DNA from: Umbilicaria muhlenbergii
Lineage: Eukaryota; Ascomycota; Lecanoromycetes; Umbilicariales; Umbilicariaceae
Direction of reading: 5' to 3'
DNA length: 64,000 nt
Assembly: GCA_000611775.1 (NCBI GenBank)
Contig: KK106985.1
Location: forward strand, 2,239,360-2,303,359
Each line of letters starts with the position of its first letter. The stretch's first letter is position 1. The notes beneath the pieces are model-generated. The model had not been told where the DNA came from, searched no databases, and worked only from the letters and a program-made list of their open reading frames with translations. Position numbers and translations under genes: made by a program. Shown here piece by piece: positions 35,404 to 49,904 of this stretch.

Positions 35404-36562
35404 AAGAATCTTGATGCAAAGATACTGTGAACTAAATGAGTCAATAATGACTGAGACTCTATTATCAAGTTATTTATCTCTAAAGAATACAAAGACTTCA
35501 AAGAATTGTTTACAACAATAAAGAAACAGGACATTTTACTAAAACATTAAAAATAAGATTATGAGATTAAAATCATGAAAGGTTGCAAGCTGATGAAGTA
35601 ACTTATATACTCATTGTTACCTCAGAAGTTAAACACATTGCAAGAATACTTAAAGAAGAACTTATGAAAAGAATTTATTCATGAATCTCAGTCTTCAGCT
35701 GAATATCTGATATTGTTTGTACCAAAATCAGATGAATCATTAAGATTGTGTGTCAATTATAAAGCACTGAACAACATAATGATAAAAAACAGTTATTCAT
35801 TGCCACTTGTCTCAGAACTGCAGGACAGATTTCAAGGAGCATAATGATTCATGAAGTTTAATATTTCAAGAGCATTCAATCAGATATAAATAAAAGAAGA
35901 TGATGAATGAAAAACAGCATTTCAAACACGCTCAAGGTTGTATGAGTATTTGATAATGTCATTCAGATTAATCAATACCTCAGTAACTTTTCAGGCTTTT
36001 ATTAATAACATCTTATGACAATATTTAAATCAGTTTGTAGTCATCTACCTCAATGACATACTGATGTATTCAAAGATGAAGGAACAACATGTCAAACATG
36101 TTAAAAAGATTTTACAAGCGTTAAAGGACACTGACTTACACATTAAGTTTAAGAAAAGTTTTTTTCACATCAAAGAAGTTCAGTTCCTTAAATTTATCAT
36201 CACCTCAAAAGGCCTACAAATGAACTCAGAGAAAATTAAGTCAATGATTGAATAATCAGTTTTGATAAACATCAAGGAAGTACAATCCTTCCTAAACTTT
36301 GTGAACTTTTATAAGAAGTTTATTGAAAAGTATTTCAAGATCACAGCACCTCTAATGAAGTTGATGAAGAAAGACTGAAAATTCATTTAATTTATCAAAG
36401 CACAAGAATCCTTCAAAGAGCTGAAGAAGCATTTCACATCATAATTAATTCTCATGAGTTTTAACCCTGAGAAACTTATTATGCTCAAGACAGACGCATC
36501 AGACGGAGTTATAAAAACATGCATTAATTAATCAGATGATAAGAGATGTCTGTAATTAATAA

Positions 36563-36769
36563 TGTTACAGTTAATTATTTCACTTCATAAGCAGGCTTAA
36601 AACTGTTGCAAGAGGTGAGTTATTTAAATTTAAAAAAGTACAAAGAAGGAAGCAGTCTTGTAAGTGTAATCACAACATAAATGTCAGAGTGTCAAGACAC
36701 ATTAATCTCAATTTAATTTAACATCAGGTAATTTCATATCTGTCAGTGTTAATTGATCATGTCATAACA
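36563..36769 (-). repeat. LTR of Gypsy D (3' LTR with respect to the element)
   Basis: 207 bp. Compared by eye with the LTR at 42,503-42,709 there are about 21 differences, and all appear to be transitions, which fits C-to-T/G-to-A mutation of once identical LTRs rather than ordinary drift. Confidence 0.93.
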
Positions 36770-39700
36770 TCACCCCCCTTCAGACAGGAGAATTGTTTTC
36801 AGTTTTCATTTTAAACTTTTCACCTTGATTGCCTCTTGAGTTCTTTATTGACTGTCATGTTGTTTTCATTCATCAGGTTCAGCTCTTCACTTGATTTATA
36901 AACATTTAATCAAACTTGTAATCTTCTTGATAGCCTCACCTCATTCAGATAAGAGTCATGATAATCTTTTACCTTTTGAGGTGATCTTATAAAGTCATCA
37001 ACATCATATCATTCAGAGTTTGAATCATATCCCTCTCAAGTCACTTGATATTGCAAGACATTGTTGTGAATTCAGCTTGCTAAGATTTTTTTCACTGTGT
37101 ACTCAGGCTGATCATTAACTTCAGTCAGCAGCTCTGAGTAATGAATTTAATTCAGCATTAAATAATTCAAAAAATTACTTAAATGATCAGCATGAAAGAT
37201 GTTGTTCATCTTCATGTGTTCAAGTAACTTTAAAATATAAGAGTGATTTTTCATGCTGAGAATTCAGTAAAGGCCTGCTGCTTAATGATTCAACTTTAAG
37301 TTAAGTCTTTCAGTGGTTCAGCTCTTTCAAGTAACATAAACTTAATCATCAATGAAGAAGTTTAATTTCCTTTAATGCTTATTTGCTTAACCTGTCATTT
37401 TATTTTAAGTCTGTTTCAGGTTGCTCTTTGCTCATTTTACAGTGTCATGTGTTTTAATAACAAAAGTTTAAGCCTCCTCACATGTGAGCTGCTCTCTCAC
37501 TGTGTTTGAGGATTGCATTCACTTTTTTTAATGAAAGTGTAGATGAGGGATCTGTCTCAGCTTTAACTCATAAAGTGACATGCCTGTGAACTCATGAGTG
37601 AGAATCACTTAAGTGAAGTTCATTATTAATAAAAGGTCTGATCAGTTGTTCTGAAAGTGATTTATGAAGAAGTGAAGCTGTTAATTAATGTATTGATTCA
37701 GTACCTCAGTGCTTTCATTAATCTGTGAGTGATATGCTGTTGAAAGCTTTTGCTTTACCCTCACAAGCTTGCAGAGTTCATTCATGAATGCTGAGATGAA
37801 CTGAAGACCTCAGTCTGATGTTGCTGTTTCAGGTGTTTCATAAATCCTTCAGATGTACTCATAATATAATTATACAACTTAAGCTGTCATAACTGTCTTC
37901 TGACATGACAGCAAGAAGGCTCTTTTTTTAAAGTAATTAATAATAATGAATATGTTGTCAAAGCCTTTCTTGTCTCATGAGAAGGATTTAAAGTCAAATG
38001 AGACATGCTGTCAACACTTATCTTCAATTAATAACAGGTGAAGTAGGCCTGAGGTTTTATCTCAGAGTACATGCATTCAATGACATGTTCAGCAGTTTAA
38101 AACAAAGGTAGAACAGTCATTTAACAGACTCAATTAATAATACTGAATTAATAATAACTTTGCCATCTTAATCTTGCCTGAGTATGTCATCACTGATGTT
38201 GAGTGAGCCTCATTAATTAAATGAGTTCACAAAGTGTTCATGTTCAGCATCATGAGCTTTTCAAATTGTGTAAGAAGGTTGTCTTGAAGCTTTTAACCTC
38301 ATTTCTTCTTTCTTGTCATCTGATGATACTGATTCAGTGATTCATGAGAGCAGTTGACTTGCAGAATCTGATTCATCAGCTGATAAGAATTTTTCACTTG
38401 TTCAGCCTCATTCAGTGAATTACTCTCAATATTCATTGAACCCTCACTTATTGCAGTTATTATGCAATTAAAATTCAGAAATAATTATGTTCCTGCAGTG
38501 ATGTTCTTTTCTTTTTGAGTGATCAACTCACTGTGTTTTCTTGTTAAAGCATCAACAATGATGTTGACTGTTCCTGAGTGATAAGTAATCTTGAAGTTGT
38601 AATTTATCATAATATCAGCTCATTTAGCCTGTCATGAATTGAGTAATCACCTGATGATCAAATACTTCAGAGCATGATGATCTGTAATTGCAACAAAAGA
38701 GGCTGCTTGTAAACTTAATAACATGTCACATCATTCTTGAAGGGCTTTAACAACTGCTAACATTTTTTTGTCATGAATCTCATATCACATTTCCTCAGGT
38801 GACATTGTCTTTGAGAAGTAAATTGCAAGTTTTCACTTGTTATTTTTTTATTGCTGAGTGAGCACTTCTGCAACAACTTCACTGCTGACATCTGTCTTTA
38901 TTCAAGTTTTTAAATAAGATGAGTAGTGAGCTTGAACAGCATCTGATAACATAAGCTTTTTTGCCTTCTCAAAGACTTGAATTTTCAACTCTTTTAAGAG
39001 GTGTCAGACTCCTTTTGCAGTCAGCTTTGTCAACAGGTGTACAACTCAACCTCATTTTTTTAATAAATAATGATAAAAGTTGCAGAATCTCAGGAAGGAC
39101 TGAATTTCCTTAATTAATGTTAATAATAATTAATTCTTAATGACAGAGATTTTGTCTGAGTTCATTGTAATACCTTCAGTGCTGATGATGAAGCTCAGAA
39201 ACTTGATAAATTGAACACTGAACTAATTCTTCTTTATGTTCACTTGTAAGTTTGCTTTCTTAAGGTGTTGAAGCACCTTTTTAACTTGAGTGTCATGTTT
39301 CAACAGATTCTCTGAGTAGATTAAGATATTATTCACATAAGCTGTGCAGAAATTATTCAAGTAATTAAATAAGACATCATTAATATATCTTTGAAAGAAG
39401 GCAGGTTCATTGCAAAGACTGAAAAATAAAATCTTATATTTATAAGATTCATACTTTGTTTGAAAGGTGATTAAATCCTCAACAGACTTCTTCACTCTTA
39501 TCTGATAAAATGCTTGTCTCATGTTCAGCTTGATAAATATCTTTGTTTTAAACAGTCATGTCAGTGTTTCCTTAATTAAAGGTAGAGAGTATCTATTCTT
39601 CTTAATGATGATGTTGAGTTTTCAGTAATTAATACAGAAACATCACCTCCCTCCTGACTTCTTCATGAACAGGACTGATGATGCATAAGAAGTATCATTA

Positions 39701-42502
39701 AAGATTATGAAATCCTTCCTCAGATGATCTTCAAGATAAGTCTTGATTAACTTTAATTACTTCAATGACATGCTGTATAAGAAGCTTGAGGTCAGGTTGT
39801 TCTCATCTTTTAAGATAATATTATGATTCATCTTGTTCTTATGTAAAGACAGCTGATCTGATGTCATCTTGCTGAAAATCTTCACAAACTTTTAATACTG
39901 ATGAGGTAATTTTTTCTTTATTCTTTGATTCAACTCTGTTTTATTTTACAGCAGCAAACAGAGGTTTCTTCAGTTCTTTATTAAGTAATTAACCTCATGA
40001 ATGCTGATAATTTTAATAACAACTTTCTCTTTCCTGATGTTGTATAAGAAGTTGCCTGCTTTCAGAAGTATAATATTCACTTCTTAATAAAGAGAAGATT
40101 TATGATCCTTTAACTTCTTCATGTTTAATGAACTTTGACCTTCATTCATTAAACTACTCATGTGATTCATTAAATCTTTTTTCTTATTCAGTTGTTTTTT
40201 CATCTCATTGATGTTGATCTGCTGTTGAACTCTTCATATCTTTGATTATGTCTGTAACTGCAGGATTAACTTTCTTAATATTTATAAATGATGACTGTTG
40301 TCCTCTACCTTTCTGAGAATTTAAGTTGATGTGACTGCTTCATGCAGATTATTACATTATTCTGCATCTGCCTGATGCTCTGATATGAGTTTCAGTAGTT
40401 GAATCTCTCATCTTGACATTATCAAGTTTCTGCTTGCCTGATACTGAGCCTCCTCAGGCCAAATCAGCTTTCAATTAAAATAATCAATCAAGATTTTAAT
40501 CTTCTTGAATCATTTCCTCTTGATCAGAACATCATGCCTGCTGATATCATAAAATAAGAAGTGAGTAGAGATTCATCTTTCATTAATTATTAAGTTTGCT
40601 GTAAATGCTCTGAAGATCACCTCAGCATTTTGATTATTATATTTTATTAAAAGAATTGACCTCTGTGCTGTCCTGATGTATAATTGCAGATGCTTTTTCA
40701 TAAATTTAAAGTACTTCTTGTGAATGAAAGTCTTTTCAGCAACACTGATGTTTAGCAGAGCTGTTACCCTCATAATTAAGTTATTGACTGCAAGTTGATA
40801 ATCTCAGGTTAATGATGATTTTCTTAAAATGTTTAATATTTTCATCTTGCTTATCTTTGCTCCTTCTGTTGACTTTAGAGTGAAGACTTCATTTAAAGTA
40901 ATTTATTTTCTGAATCTGTCAGAGTTTACAGCTTTTGCCTCAGCCTTCTTTAATTTATCAGGATAATCCCTCATTAAGTGTTTTTTCTTATTGCAGATAT
41001 AACATGTTACATCAGTTAATATTGACTTAATTGCTTCTCATGCAACAGCAGTGATTGTGATAATTGTTTTCTTTTTAAATTTAAAAGTTGATTATTTTCT
41101 CTGCAGCTTTTGCTGATTCTTTCATTTCTTAATTCTCTCATCAGTCTTAATAAGATCTTTCATGAACTGTTGAGCCTTCTTATAATAAGCATTAAATGAC
41201 ATGTCCTCATCAGTAACATATATTTTCATTTAAACTCAAAGTGAGTTATATAACTTATCATGAATTTTCTCTTTTCACTGATTTGTTGACATCTTCACTG
41301 AATTCATTAACTGTAAGAATTTTGACTGAAACACATTAAAGTTCTTAAAATAAGACATTTTGAACTTCTTCAGCTGCTTTCATGTTTTCAAGTGATGATC
41401 TGAATTCTTAAAGATATTTTTTAAGCATTAAATAATCTTCTTAACATAAATCTCTCTTCCTGACTGAGTCTTCAATCATGAATAAAGATGTTCAGCAGCC
41501 TTGCTGTCAACTCACATCTTGATGTAAGTCACTTTAACATGTTCAGCTTCATCTTGATTTGACTGATTGAATCAATCATCATTGATTCATAACTTGCTCT
41601 TCATTTAATCATTTCATACCTGAAATGTGAGCTTAAGATCATCATTCAAAATTAATGAATTTGAAAACTTTGCTGAACACTTCTTTCTTCATTGTGTCAC
41701 TCATGTTTAATTTAAATGTGCCTTCTCTTGACTGCTCTGCTTCAGGATTGTTAAGTTGTCAGGTTAACTTTAACACATTTTATTTTAATTCTTGTTTCTC
41801 AGTTGTTAACTTTTTTATCTGAGAGTCTTTCTGATTATTCTGTTCTTCTAGATCTTTAATCTGTGCCTTATATGAATTTCTTTGATTTAGCATCTTCAAC
41901 ACTAGATGACAGGTGTTCTCTGAATCATGTGTTGCTCATCATTATAAATTTTCAAGAGTCACCTCATCTTAAGAGTTCATCTTCATGATGTTTATTATTT
42001 CTGATCTCTCATGATCATCTGACTGTTCTTCAGTCAAGGATAATCTTTCAGATTAAGAAGAGATCTCTTTCTCTTAATGTGATTTAATCATGATTTCTTC
42101 AATGCTTCAGACACTTACTTTTAATGCTGAGATTATTTAATTCAGAACCTTGCTCTTTCAACTGCTTTTACTGCAGTTGTCTGTGTTTATAAATAAATCT
42201 TTGAGGGCGTCTACATGTTGCAGGACTTTTCATTTATTGTAATTATTTCTCACAGTTACTTGTCATCATGACAGAGTACTTCTTAATTATTCATTGCTTA
42301 CTTCTCACAGGACTTGAGAATTGATTATTAATAATTAATTAATAAATTTAAAATGTTTTAAGAACCTCCTGATCACTCAGTAAACTATGAGTTGAGATGT
42401 TTGATGATGTCAAGGAAGGATTTTTTCATCAATATACATGTTTATCTCAGCTGATATTCTGTTACCTTCAGAGGTCAAAAAGAGTGTGTGATACTTTTTT
42501 AA

Positions 42503-42709
42503 TGTTACAGTTAATTATTTCACTTCATAAGCAGGTCTAAAATCATTGCAAGAGATGAGTTATTTAAATTTAAAAAAGTACAAAGAAGAAAGCAGTCTTG
42601 TAAGTGCAGTTATGACATAAATGTCAGAGTGTCAAGACACACTAGTTTCAATTTAGTTTAACATCAGGTAATTTCATATTCATCAGTGTCAGTTGATCAT
42701 GTCATAACA
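42503..42709 (-). repeat. LTR of Gypsy D (5' LTR with respect to the element)
   Basis: Same ends and length as the LTR at 36,563-36,769, and followed by the target-site relic AGTAA. Confidence 0.93.
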
Positions 42710-45050
42710 AGTAACTTATTACTCATGAAAGCTTTTAAGTGCTGAGCAAGGTTATGAGATACATGACAAGAAGTTATTAATTATTATTGATGCATTTAAA
42801 TAATGACATGTATATCTTAAAGGATCAAAGCATGAGGTTTAAATGTATTCAGATCATAAAAATCTGTTATACTTTATGACAACAAAAGTTTTAAACTGAA
42901 GACAAGTTCATTGATTGAAAGAGTTATCATAATATAACTTCAAAATTCATTATCAAAAAGGATCAGAGAATATCAAAGTGAACACTTTCAGCAGATGAGC
43001 TGATTATTTAAAAGAAAAGTTAATCATAAATTAAGTTATCCTTCAAGAGGATGAGCATGATAGTATAATTTACAATTAAGAAGTCAACTTTATGATAAAA
43101 GTAGAAGACAACATTTTCAAAAACTGAATTTAAAAAGTGTTGAAGAATGACAAGTTAACACAACAGGTTCTTCAGAATATTAATGATCATGAAAGCTTTG
43201 AAAAGCAAGAAGATCTCTTACTTTTTTAAGATTTAATTTATGTATCAGTCAGTCTATGAGAGATGCTGATAGAAGAATGTCATTTTAACAAAATGAATGA
43301 ACATCAAGAAGTCAAGAAGACATTGAAATGACTCACATAAACATATTACTTCTCACAGATAAGAAAAAAAGTTGAAGAAATTATTTAAAAATGTGACACC
43401 TGCTGAAAGAATAAAGCAGAACGTCACAGATCATATGAATTATTAAAGTCATCATCAACATCAACATAATCATGATTAAGCATCACATTGAACTTCATGA
43501 TAAAATTATCAAAGTCAAGAGAACCCCTGATGAAAGTGCTATATGACATAATACTTGTCATAACAGATTGACTCATGAAGTATGAATACTTCTTACCTTA
43601 TAAGGAGTCATCATCAGCAGAAGAATTAACATACACATTTTTAAAAATTATAACAATCAATCATGAGCTGCTGAAAGAAATAATCTTAAACAGAGATAAA
43701 CTGTTCACCTTCAAGTTTTAAAAATCATTAGTGAATCAACTAGGGATTCATCATAAGCTGTTCACAGCATATCATCCTCAGATGAATGAACAGACAAAAC
43801 ACTTAAATTAAACATTAAAGCAGTACTTGCGCTGCTATGTTAATTATCAACAAATCAATTGAGTAGAACTTTTACTGATAGCTTAATTAACTTACAACAT
43901 GTCAATGATGAAATTCATGAGGGTATCATCATTTTACATCAACTACAGGTTTAACTCATCTATGAATGAAGTAAAAGAGCTAATAATCATAACACAGAAA
44001 GTGAAAGTATGAGTGAATCACTTAAAAAACCTTCATAAGAAACTACAGTGAAACATAAAATTTATCTTAAAAAGATCAGTGATATATTATAATAAGAAAA
44101 GAGATAAGAGACTTACTCTTGAAGAGAGAGGTAAAGTATACCTTCTGCATCACAACATCAAGACAACATGATTAAGCAATAAATTAAATCACAAGAAGCT
44201 GAGACCTTTTTAAATTATAAAAAAGAAAGGAAGTGTCAATTATGAACTTAAACTTTCATTATTCATGTGAATACACTCAGTATTTCATATATCTTTACTC
44301 AAATCAGCAGACTTGAAAACATCATTATAAATAAATTCATCAGAGATTGACCTGAAGAGTCAAGACACTGAGTTTAAGGTAGAAGAAATTTTAAATCAAC
44401 AGAAAGTAAATGATAAACTTTGTTATTTAATCAAGTGAAAAGGGTATGACACAGCAGGAAACACATGAGAATCAGAAGAGAACTTCACTTATTATACAGT
44501 GAAATTACATCAGTTCTGACAACAGAACTCAGACCTCAGAGGTCATTCAACATTGAGAAGTTGAAGAGTTCAGAAGTAATGATTAAAGCTGAAATCTTTA
44601 CTTGCTTGCTCTCTTTCATCTTTAACTTCTTGATGTTTATAAACTCACAAGATATAAAGTTTTTCTGACAGCATTGCAACAATCTTTTCTGTTTGCAAAG
44701 ACAGACTAACTTAGCTGATGTCTCAGCAATTATTTCCTCAGCAGCAGAAGTCTTTTTCTTCAGGAAAGTTAATTCAGCTTTCATCTTTTCTCAGTCAACA
44801 CTACTAAGAGAAAAGTCACAGGACTTTTCAGTCTGTATATAAATGACACACTTTTCAAAATCATCACTCATGTGATAATCTTTCACATCATCAACACATC
44901 ACTTACATGATCACATGATGAAAGGAGTGAGGTCAAGCCTGTGAAGAAGATTATGATGATGTTGAGATGAGTTCAGTTTCTTTTGCACTCAGAAAGAAGA
45001 CATGAAGATGTTTAAGTTTTTAAGAATGAAAACCTTGAGGGGGAAGCTAA

Positions 45051-45397
45051 TGTTACAGCTCTCACACTATAGTATTAACTAAGTATGCAGTGTGCATGTA
45101 CACAAGGTACTGCTCATCTTGCTCATCTTGTTCACTCATTAAGCATGATGAGCATGAAGTGTTACATCAGGTTGCTCACCTTACTCATTGTGATAAGCAT
45201 GATGAGCACACTGAGCACATGAGTCTTCTATAATTTATATAATCACAGGTAGATTCATAGTTAGGAGCTCATGCTCAACTTATGTATTAAAGATAATTTA
45301 TTAGTTTTATCTTTTAAACCTACTTAATATTACTTGTGATACTTGCAGTTTAAAGAATGATAATATTACTCTGATCACTATAACATCACCTGTTACA
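45051..45397 (+). repeat. 3' LTR of Gypsy C
   Basis: 347 bp, TGTTACAGCTCTCACAC...CATCACCTGTTACA, preceded by a purine tract and followed by the target duplication GTTAT. Confidence 0.93.
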
Positions 45398-45402
45398 GTT
45401 AT

Positions 45403-48400
45403 TATGAGTTTAATCAGTAAAGTGTTCAGAATAAAAAAACAGTATTTTCAAAGTGATTGAAATAAATGAGTTAGTTGAGGCTTCAATCACTTCAATCACA
45501 GTGATCAAGAGATAATTGAGATGATTAAGTTAATTAAAACTTCAATCACTTTAACTCTTATGAGTAAAGAGTTTATAAATTATTATATAAATAAGCTTAA
45601 CTTAAAATAATAATTATATATTATTAATAACAATTTTTAACACTAGTGACTTCAAGTACCTGATAAAGCTTTAAGTTTATTCAAGATAACTTTATGTAAT
45701 TAAGAATTCATGATTAATTATTACACTTTGAGCATTAAAATCAACTTATCATTTACTTTAAGTTAAAAAGATGATTACTTCACAATGAAGCTTATATATT
45801 ATTTTATTTAAGAAGTAGTCTGTGATTGTTTTAAATATAATTATTATTAAATCACTTAAGATAACATCATCTGATCTTTTTAAAGGAGAACAAGTTAAAC
45901 TTTAAGTTTATTTTCTTCAAGTTGACTCATATATTAAATTTAATAACATGCAGTTTATAGCAAAGTCTGATAAAGTCTTTTATATAATCATATATGTTTA
46001 TAAAAAAACTTGAATGAAGTCATATTTAAGAAACTATTTAAATAATAATTTAACAAAGCAGGAAGATAAGATCAGAAGAATATTTAAATTTTTTTTAATA
46101 TTTAAAAATATAATAACAAGAGTCTTCAAGAATATTGATGAAGAATATATTACAAAAGAGTAATTACACTGCTTCACTCAAAAAGAATTCACTGCAGGAT
46201 ATGCAATAAAGTTTCAGTGCATCATTATATTAATTAATTAAAAAGACAGCACCTTTACCTCTTAATTTTATTAAAACTTAAAGAAAGAAGTAAAGAATGA
46301 GATTACATAATTTAAGTGATTAAAAAACCTGAAAGTCATAATTAACTGAGTGATATATATTAATAATCATCAGTATAAATAACAGTTAAAGAAAAAAGAA
46401 CACTTTAATGTAATCATTATAAAAAAAACTCACAAGAAGCATTATCACAAGAAACACTTCTTCAACAAGTTATATTACAGTTTAAAGTCAATGAAACTCA
46501 ACACAACATAGTTGAAGGAAATTAAGGAAAAAGAAAAGTGTTATAATTATGAAAAGATAAAGTATTTCATTAACAATTATTACAAATCAAAGCAAATACA
46601 ATTATTTTCAGAGAATCATGTTAAAACAATATTAAAACATCTTTAAATCACACAGTCAATAAATGAATTAAAGGAAACATCACATAACTTTATTTTCATA
46701 AATTACATATTATAATGACAGATGCTTCACTCACTTGAGTTAAAAATAAAACTCAAGATGATATTCACATGCATTAAAAAAAACCTTTTACATAACATAA
46801 ATAACATCAGCTGAGAAAGATAATAAGAATTTTAAATAAAATAAAAACTTCACTAGAAGTAAAATAAAAAAACTGATTAAAGTAGAAGAATTTATAATTA
46901 CATTATTAATAAAGTTCATCAAGAAATGAAATGAGAAAATAAATTAAGTCATGAGTATTTTTGTCATTATAAATCTGAATATCTTCAACTGAGTTTATCA
47001 AGTAATGCAGGAAATTTTACAGTAAATAATAAATATTTTAAAATATCAAGAAGAACTGAGAATCCTGAAAGTTATTATTAATAAAATAATCAAACAAGTC
47101 AAGAAACAAGCATTAAAGTATAAAGTTAACTTTATAAAAATTTATAAAAAGGTGTTTTACATGCTTCATCAGAAAAAAAACTTTCTGATATTCTCAGATA
47201 ATCTCACATAAATTAAAAATATAATTCAACAACAAATTAAAAATACATCAAAAGGAGTTTATTATAAAAACATATTTAAAAAACACTTACTAATAAAAAG
47301 TTATTTCATGATTTAAGGAAGATATATTACTCTTAATAAAAAACATATTTTTAAAGAATTATAAATAAAAGCATAAGCAGTATGAACAAAATTTAAGCAC
47401 TGAGATTTAAAATAATATCTCACAGTATGAGTTAATCCTGAGAAGTTTAAATATATTAAATTTCTCTTAAAAAAATAAACTTTTACAGAAGTGATTATCT
47501 GTCAGTGTTTAATCTGAAGCCTTTAAATAATTAGTTTTATGAAAACAGCAATAAAATAACTTTATATGCAATTAAATCTCATAAAACACACTTTGTGATT
47601 AAAGTAAAAATAATGTAACAAAAAGTTAAAGTCATAATTAACTCAGGAACCTCAGAGAACTTTATGTTATTAAAATTTCTAAATAAAATAAAGGGAAAAG
47701 TAGTGAAAAAAGCAGTATTTATATCTTTAAATATAATTAATAATATATCAATTATTTATAACAACAGACTGATAACTTATAAAGTTACTGTGAAGTTAAA
47801 AATAAGAACATACTTAGAAAAAATAACTTTAAATATTACTGAAGTATTAAAATATGACATTATGCTAAATATATCTTAACTGAGAGAGGTTAACTCAAGT
47901 ATTAATTAAAGCACTCAACAATTTGATTTTAATTAAAACTGAGATTACTTTTAAAAAAGTTGATAAAAAGTATAATGAAAACATAATCTGTATGTTATTA
48001 TGAAAGTCACAGTGCTCAAGAAGTATCAAGACTTTATGAAATTATTTAAAAAAAATAAAATTAAATATATTGTTAAAGCATCAACTTTAAGATCATGAAA
48101 TATTTTTTATGAAAGAGAAGATATCTTTCAAGAAGATAATATATTCATTGTTCATAAAAAAACTTAACACTTTATGAAAGTACATCAAAGAGAATCAACA
48201 GAAAAGTCTCATATAAAAATTATAATCATTAACAAAATACCTCATATTATTTATACTTAAAAAGAATAATAATTAATGATTATGTATTAATTATCAAGAG
48301 CTAAACAATATTACAGTTAAGAATAATTACTCATTATTATTAATATCAAAACTTCAAGATTAACTTTAAAAAGTAAAGTGATTTACAAAATTCAACATAT

Positions 48401-49904
48401 TTGAAGTATACAACAAGATATGTATCAAAGAAGATGACAAGTAAAAAACAGCTTTTTATATTAAATTAAAATATTATAAGTACTGAATAATATTATTTGA
48501 GCTTATCAATGTATCAGCAATATTTTAAGCATTTATTAATAATATACTTCAATAATAATTTAATGTTTTCATGATAATATACTTGAATAATATCTTTGTG
48601 TATTCAAAAACAAAGGAAGAACATGTGCAACATGTATAAAAAATCTTGCAAGTTTTAAAAAACATTAATCTTTAAGTGAAATTAAAAAAAAGTTAATTTC
48701 ACATACAAGAAGTGAAGTTCCTAAGATATATAATTACACTCAGAGGACTCAAGATGAATTCAGTAAAAATTTTATTTTATTAAAAAATAATCAGGATTAA
48801 AAACAATTAAAGAAATTTAAATCTTTTTAAAATTTATAAATTTTTATCAACAGTTTATTAAATAATATTTAAAGGTAACTGCACTGATCATGAATTTTAT
48901 AAAGAAAGACTCATCATTTAAGTAAGTTAAAAAAGCTCAAAATTTATTTTAACATCTGAAGAAAATATTTATATTTAAATCAATACTGCAGATATTCAAT
49001 TTAGTTAAAGAAATAATAATTAAAACAGATACTTTTGATAAAGTAATTAAAGTATATCTTAATTAATCAAAGGAAAAAAGATTACATTCAGTAATTTTTT
49101 ACTCATAAAAGTTTACAGGATTAAAACTCAATTATAAAATATATAATAAAAAGTTGTTAATATTTATAAAAGTTTTTAAGCAGTGAAAAATTTACCTGAA
49201 AGAATTCAAGTACATGATTAAAGTTTATATCAATTACAAAAATCTTTTATACTTTATTATAATTAAAGTTCTAAATCATTGATAAATGTAATAATTAGAG
49301 GAACTATTTTTATATAATTTTTAAATAATTTATTAAAAAGGAAGTGAGAACAGCAAAGTTAATACATTAAATTAATGAGTTAACTACTTTTAAGAAGAAG
49401 AGAAAATTGAGGAAATTATATTTAATAATAATAATAATATACTTCAGTACAATTAAAAGGTTATAATTATAATATTTATAATTGAAAACATGAAATAAAA
49501 GCAGTGAATAAGAAAAAGTTAAGTAAAAGATTCTTTCATGCAAAAAATTGTCATCATGATCATAAAGAAAAAGCAAATTATTTTTTAAAAACAAAATTAT
49601 TTAATTATGTTTAACAGATTAATTTATATCTCAATTAAAAATAAACAGAGCTTATTTAATTATATTATAATGAAAAAACATAAAAACATCAAGGAGTAAA
49701 TAAAATCTTTAAAAAACTTATTAAAATATATTATTTCTCATATATATGATAACAAGTTGAAGAGTATATAAGGAAATATGATATTTATTAAAAAATAAAA
49801 CATGTTAAATATAAGTCATATGAGAAACTTTAATCACTTTAAGCACTAATAAAGTCTTGAAAGTCAGTAGCATTAAACTTTATAATTAAGTTATTGAAGT
49901 TTAA
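45403..49904 (+). mobile_element. Gypsy fossil E, extremely AT-rich, host sequence of the C insertion
   Basis: Very AT-rich DNA with plus-strand retroelement parts. These are a gag zinc-knuckle region near 46,540-46,580; a protease region ~47,600-47,880 (VIINSGTSENFM, YDIMLNIS); reverse transcriptase ~48,180-48,800; RNase H ~48,850-49,200; and the start of integrase ~49,650-49,900, cut off by a family B-like LTR. No terminal repeat of its own is found. The first few hundred bases (45,403-45,900) hold low-complexity TTCAATCACTT words and are not assigned. It is deeply decayed, with more TpA than the nested elements, so it is probably among the oldest fossils here. Confidence 0.75.

Larger units (their letters stand above)
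36563..42709 (-). mobile_element. Gypsy chromovirus fossil D, nested in C, minus strand
   Basis: A 6,147-bp fossil with 207-bp LTRs (36,563-36,769; 42,503-42,709), TGTTACAG...CATAACA, and flanks AATAA / AGTAA (one transition apart). The pyrimidine tract CACCCCCC next to the left LTR is the polypurine tract of the minus strand. Reading right to left: gag region ~42,100-40,900; protease region around 40,200-39,950 (uncertain); reverse transcriptase ~39,700-39,200 (MRQAFYQIRV, NNILIYSENL); RNase H ~39,060-38,560; integrase ~38,400-37,400; chromodomain ~37,130-36,950. It interrupts the RNase H part of Gypsy C. It is broken, with many breaks. Confidence 0.92.
31961..45397 (+). mobile_element. Gypsy chromovirus fossil C, both LTRs, with two nested insertions
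   Basis: A Ty3/Gypsy fossil bounded by 347-bp LTRs (31,961-32,307 and 45,051-45,397) and by the target duplication GTTAT (31,956-31,960 and 45,398-45,402). Its own length is about 6.4 kb once the nested elements are set aside. Parts in order are a gag region ~32,340-33,000 with a zinc-knuckle remnant near 33,150; protease region ~34,070-34,440; reverse transcriptase ~35,590-36,250; RNase H, split by the nested element D; integrase ~43,260-44,100; and a chromodomain ~44,365-44,510 (FKVEEIL, LIKWKGYD). A purine tract (GAGGGGGAAG) precedes the 3' LTR. A hAT-like element sits at 34,510-35,403 and Gypsy D at 36,563-42,709. It is broken, with many breaks. Confidence 0.92.
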
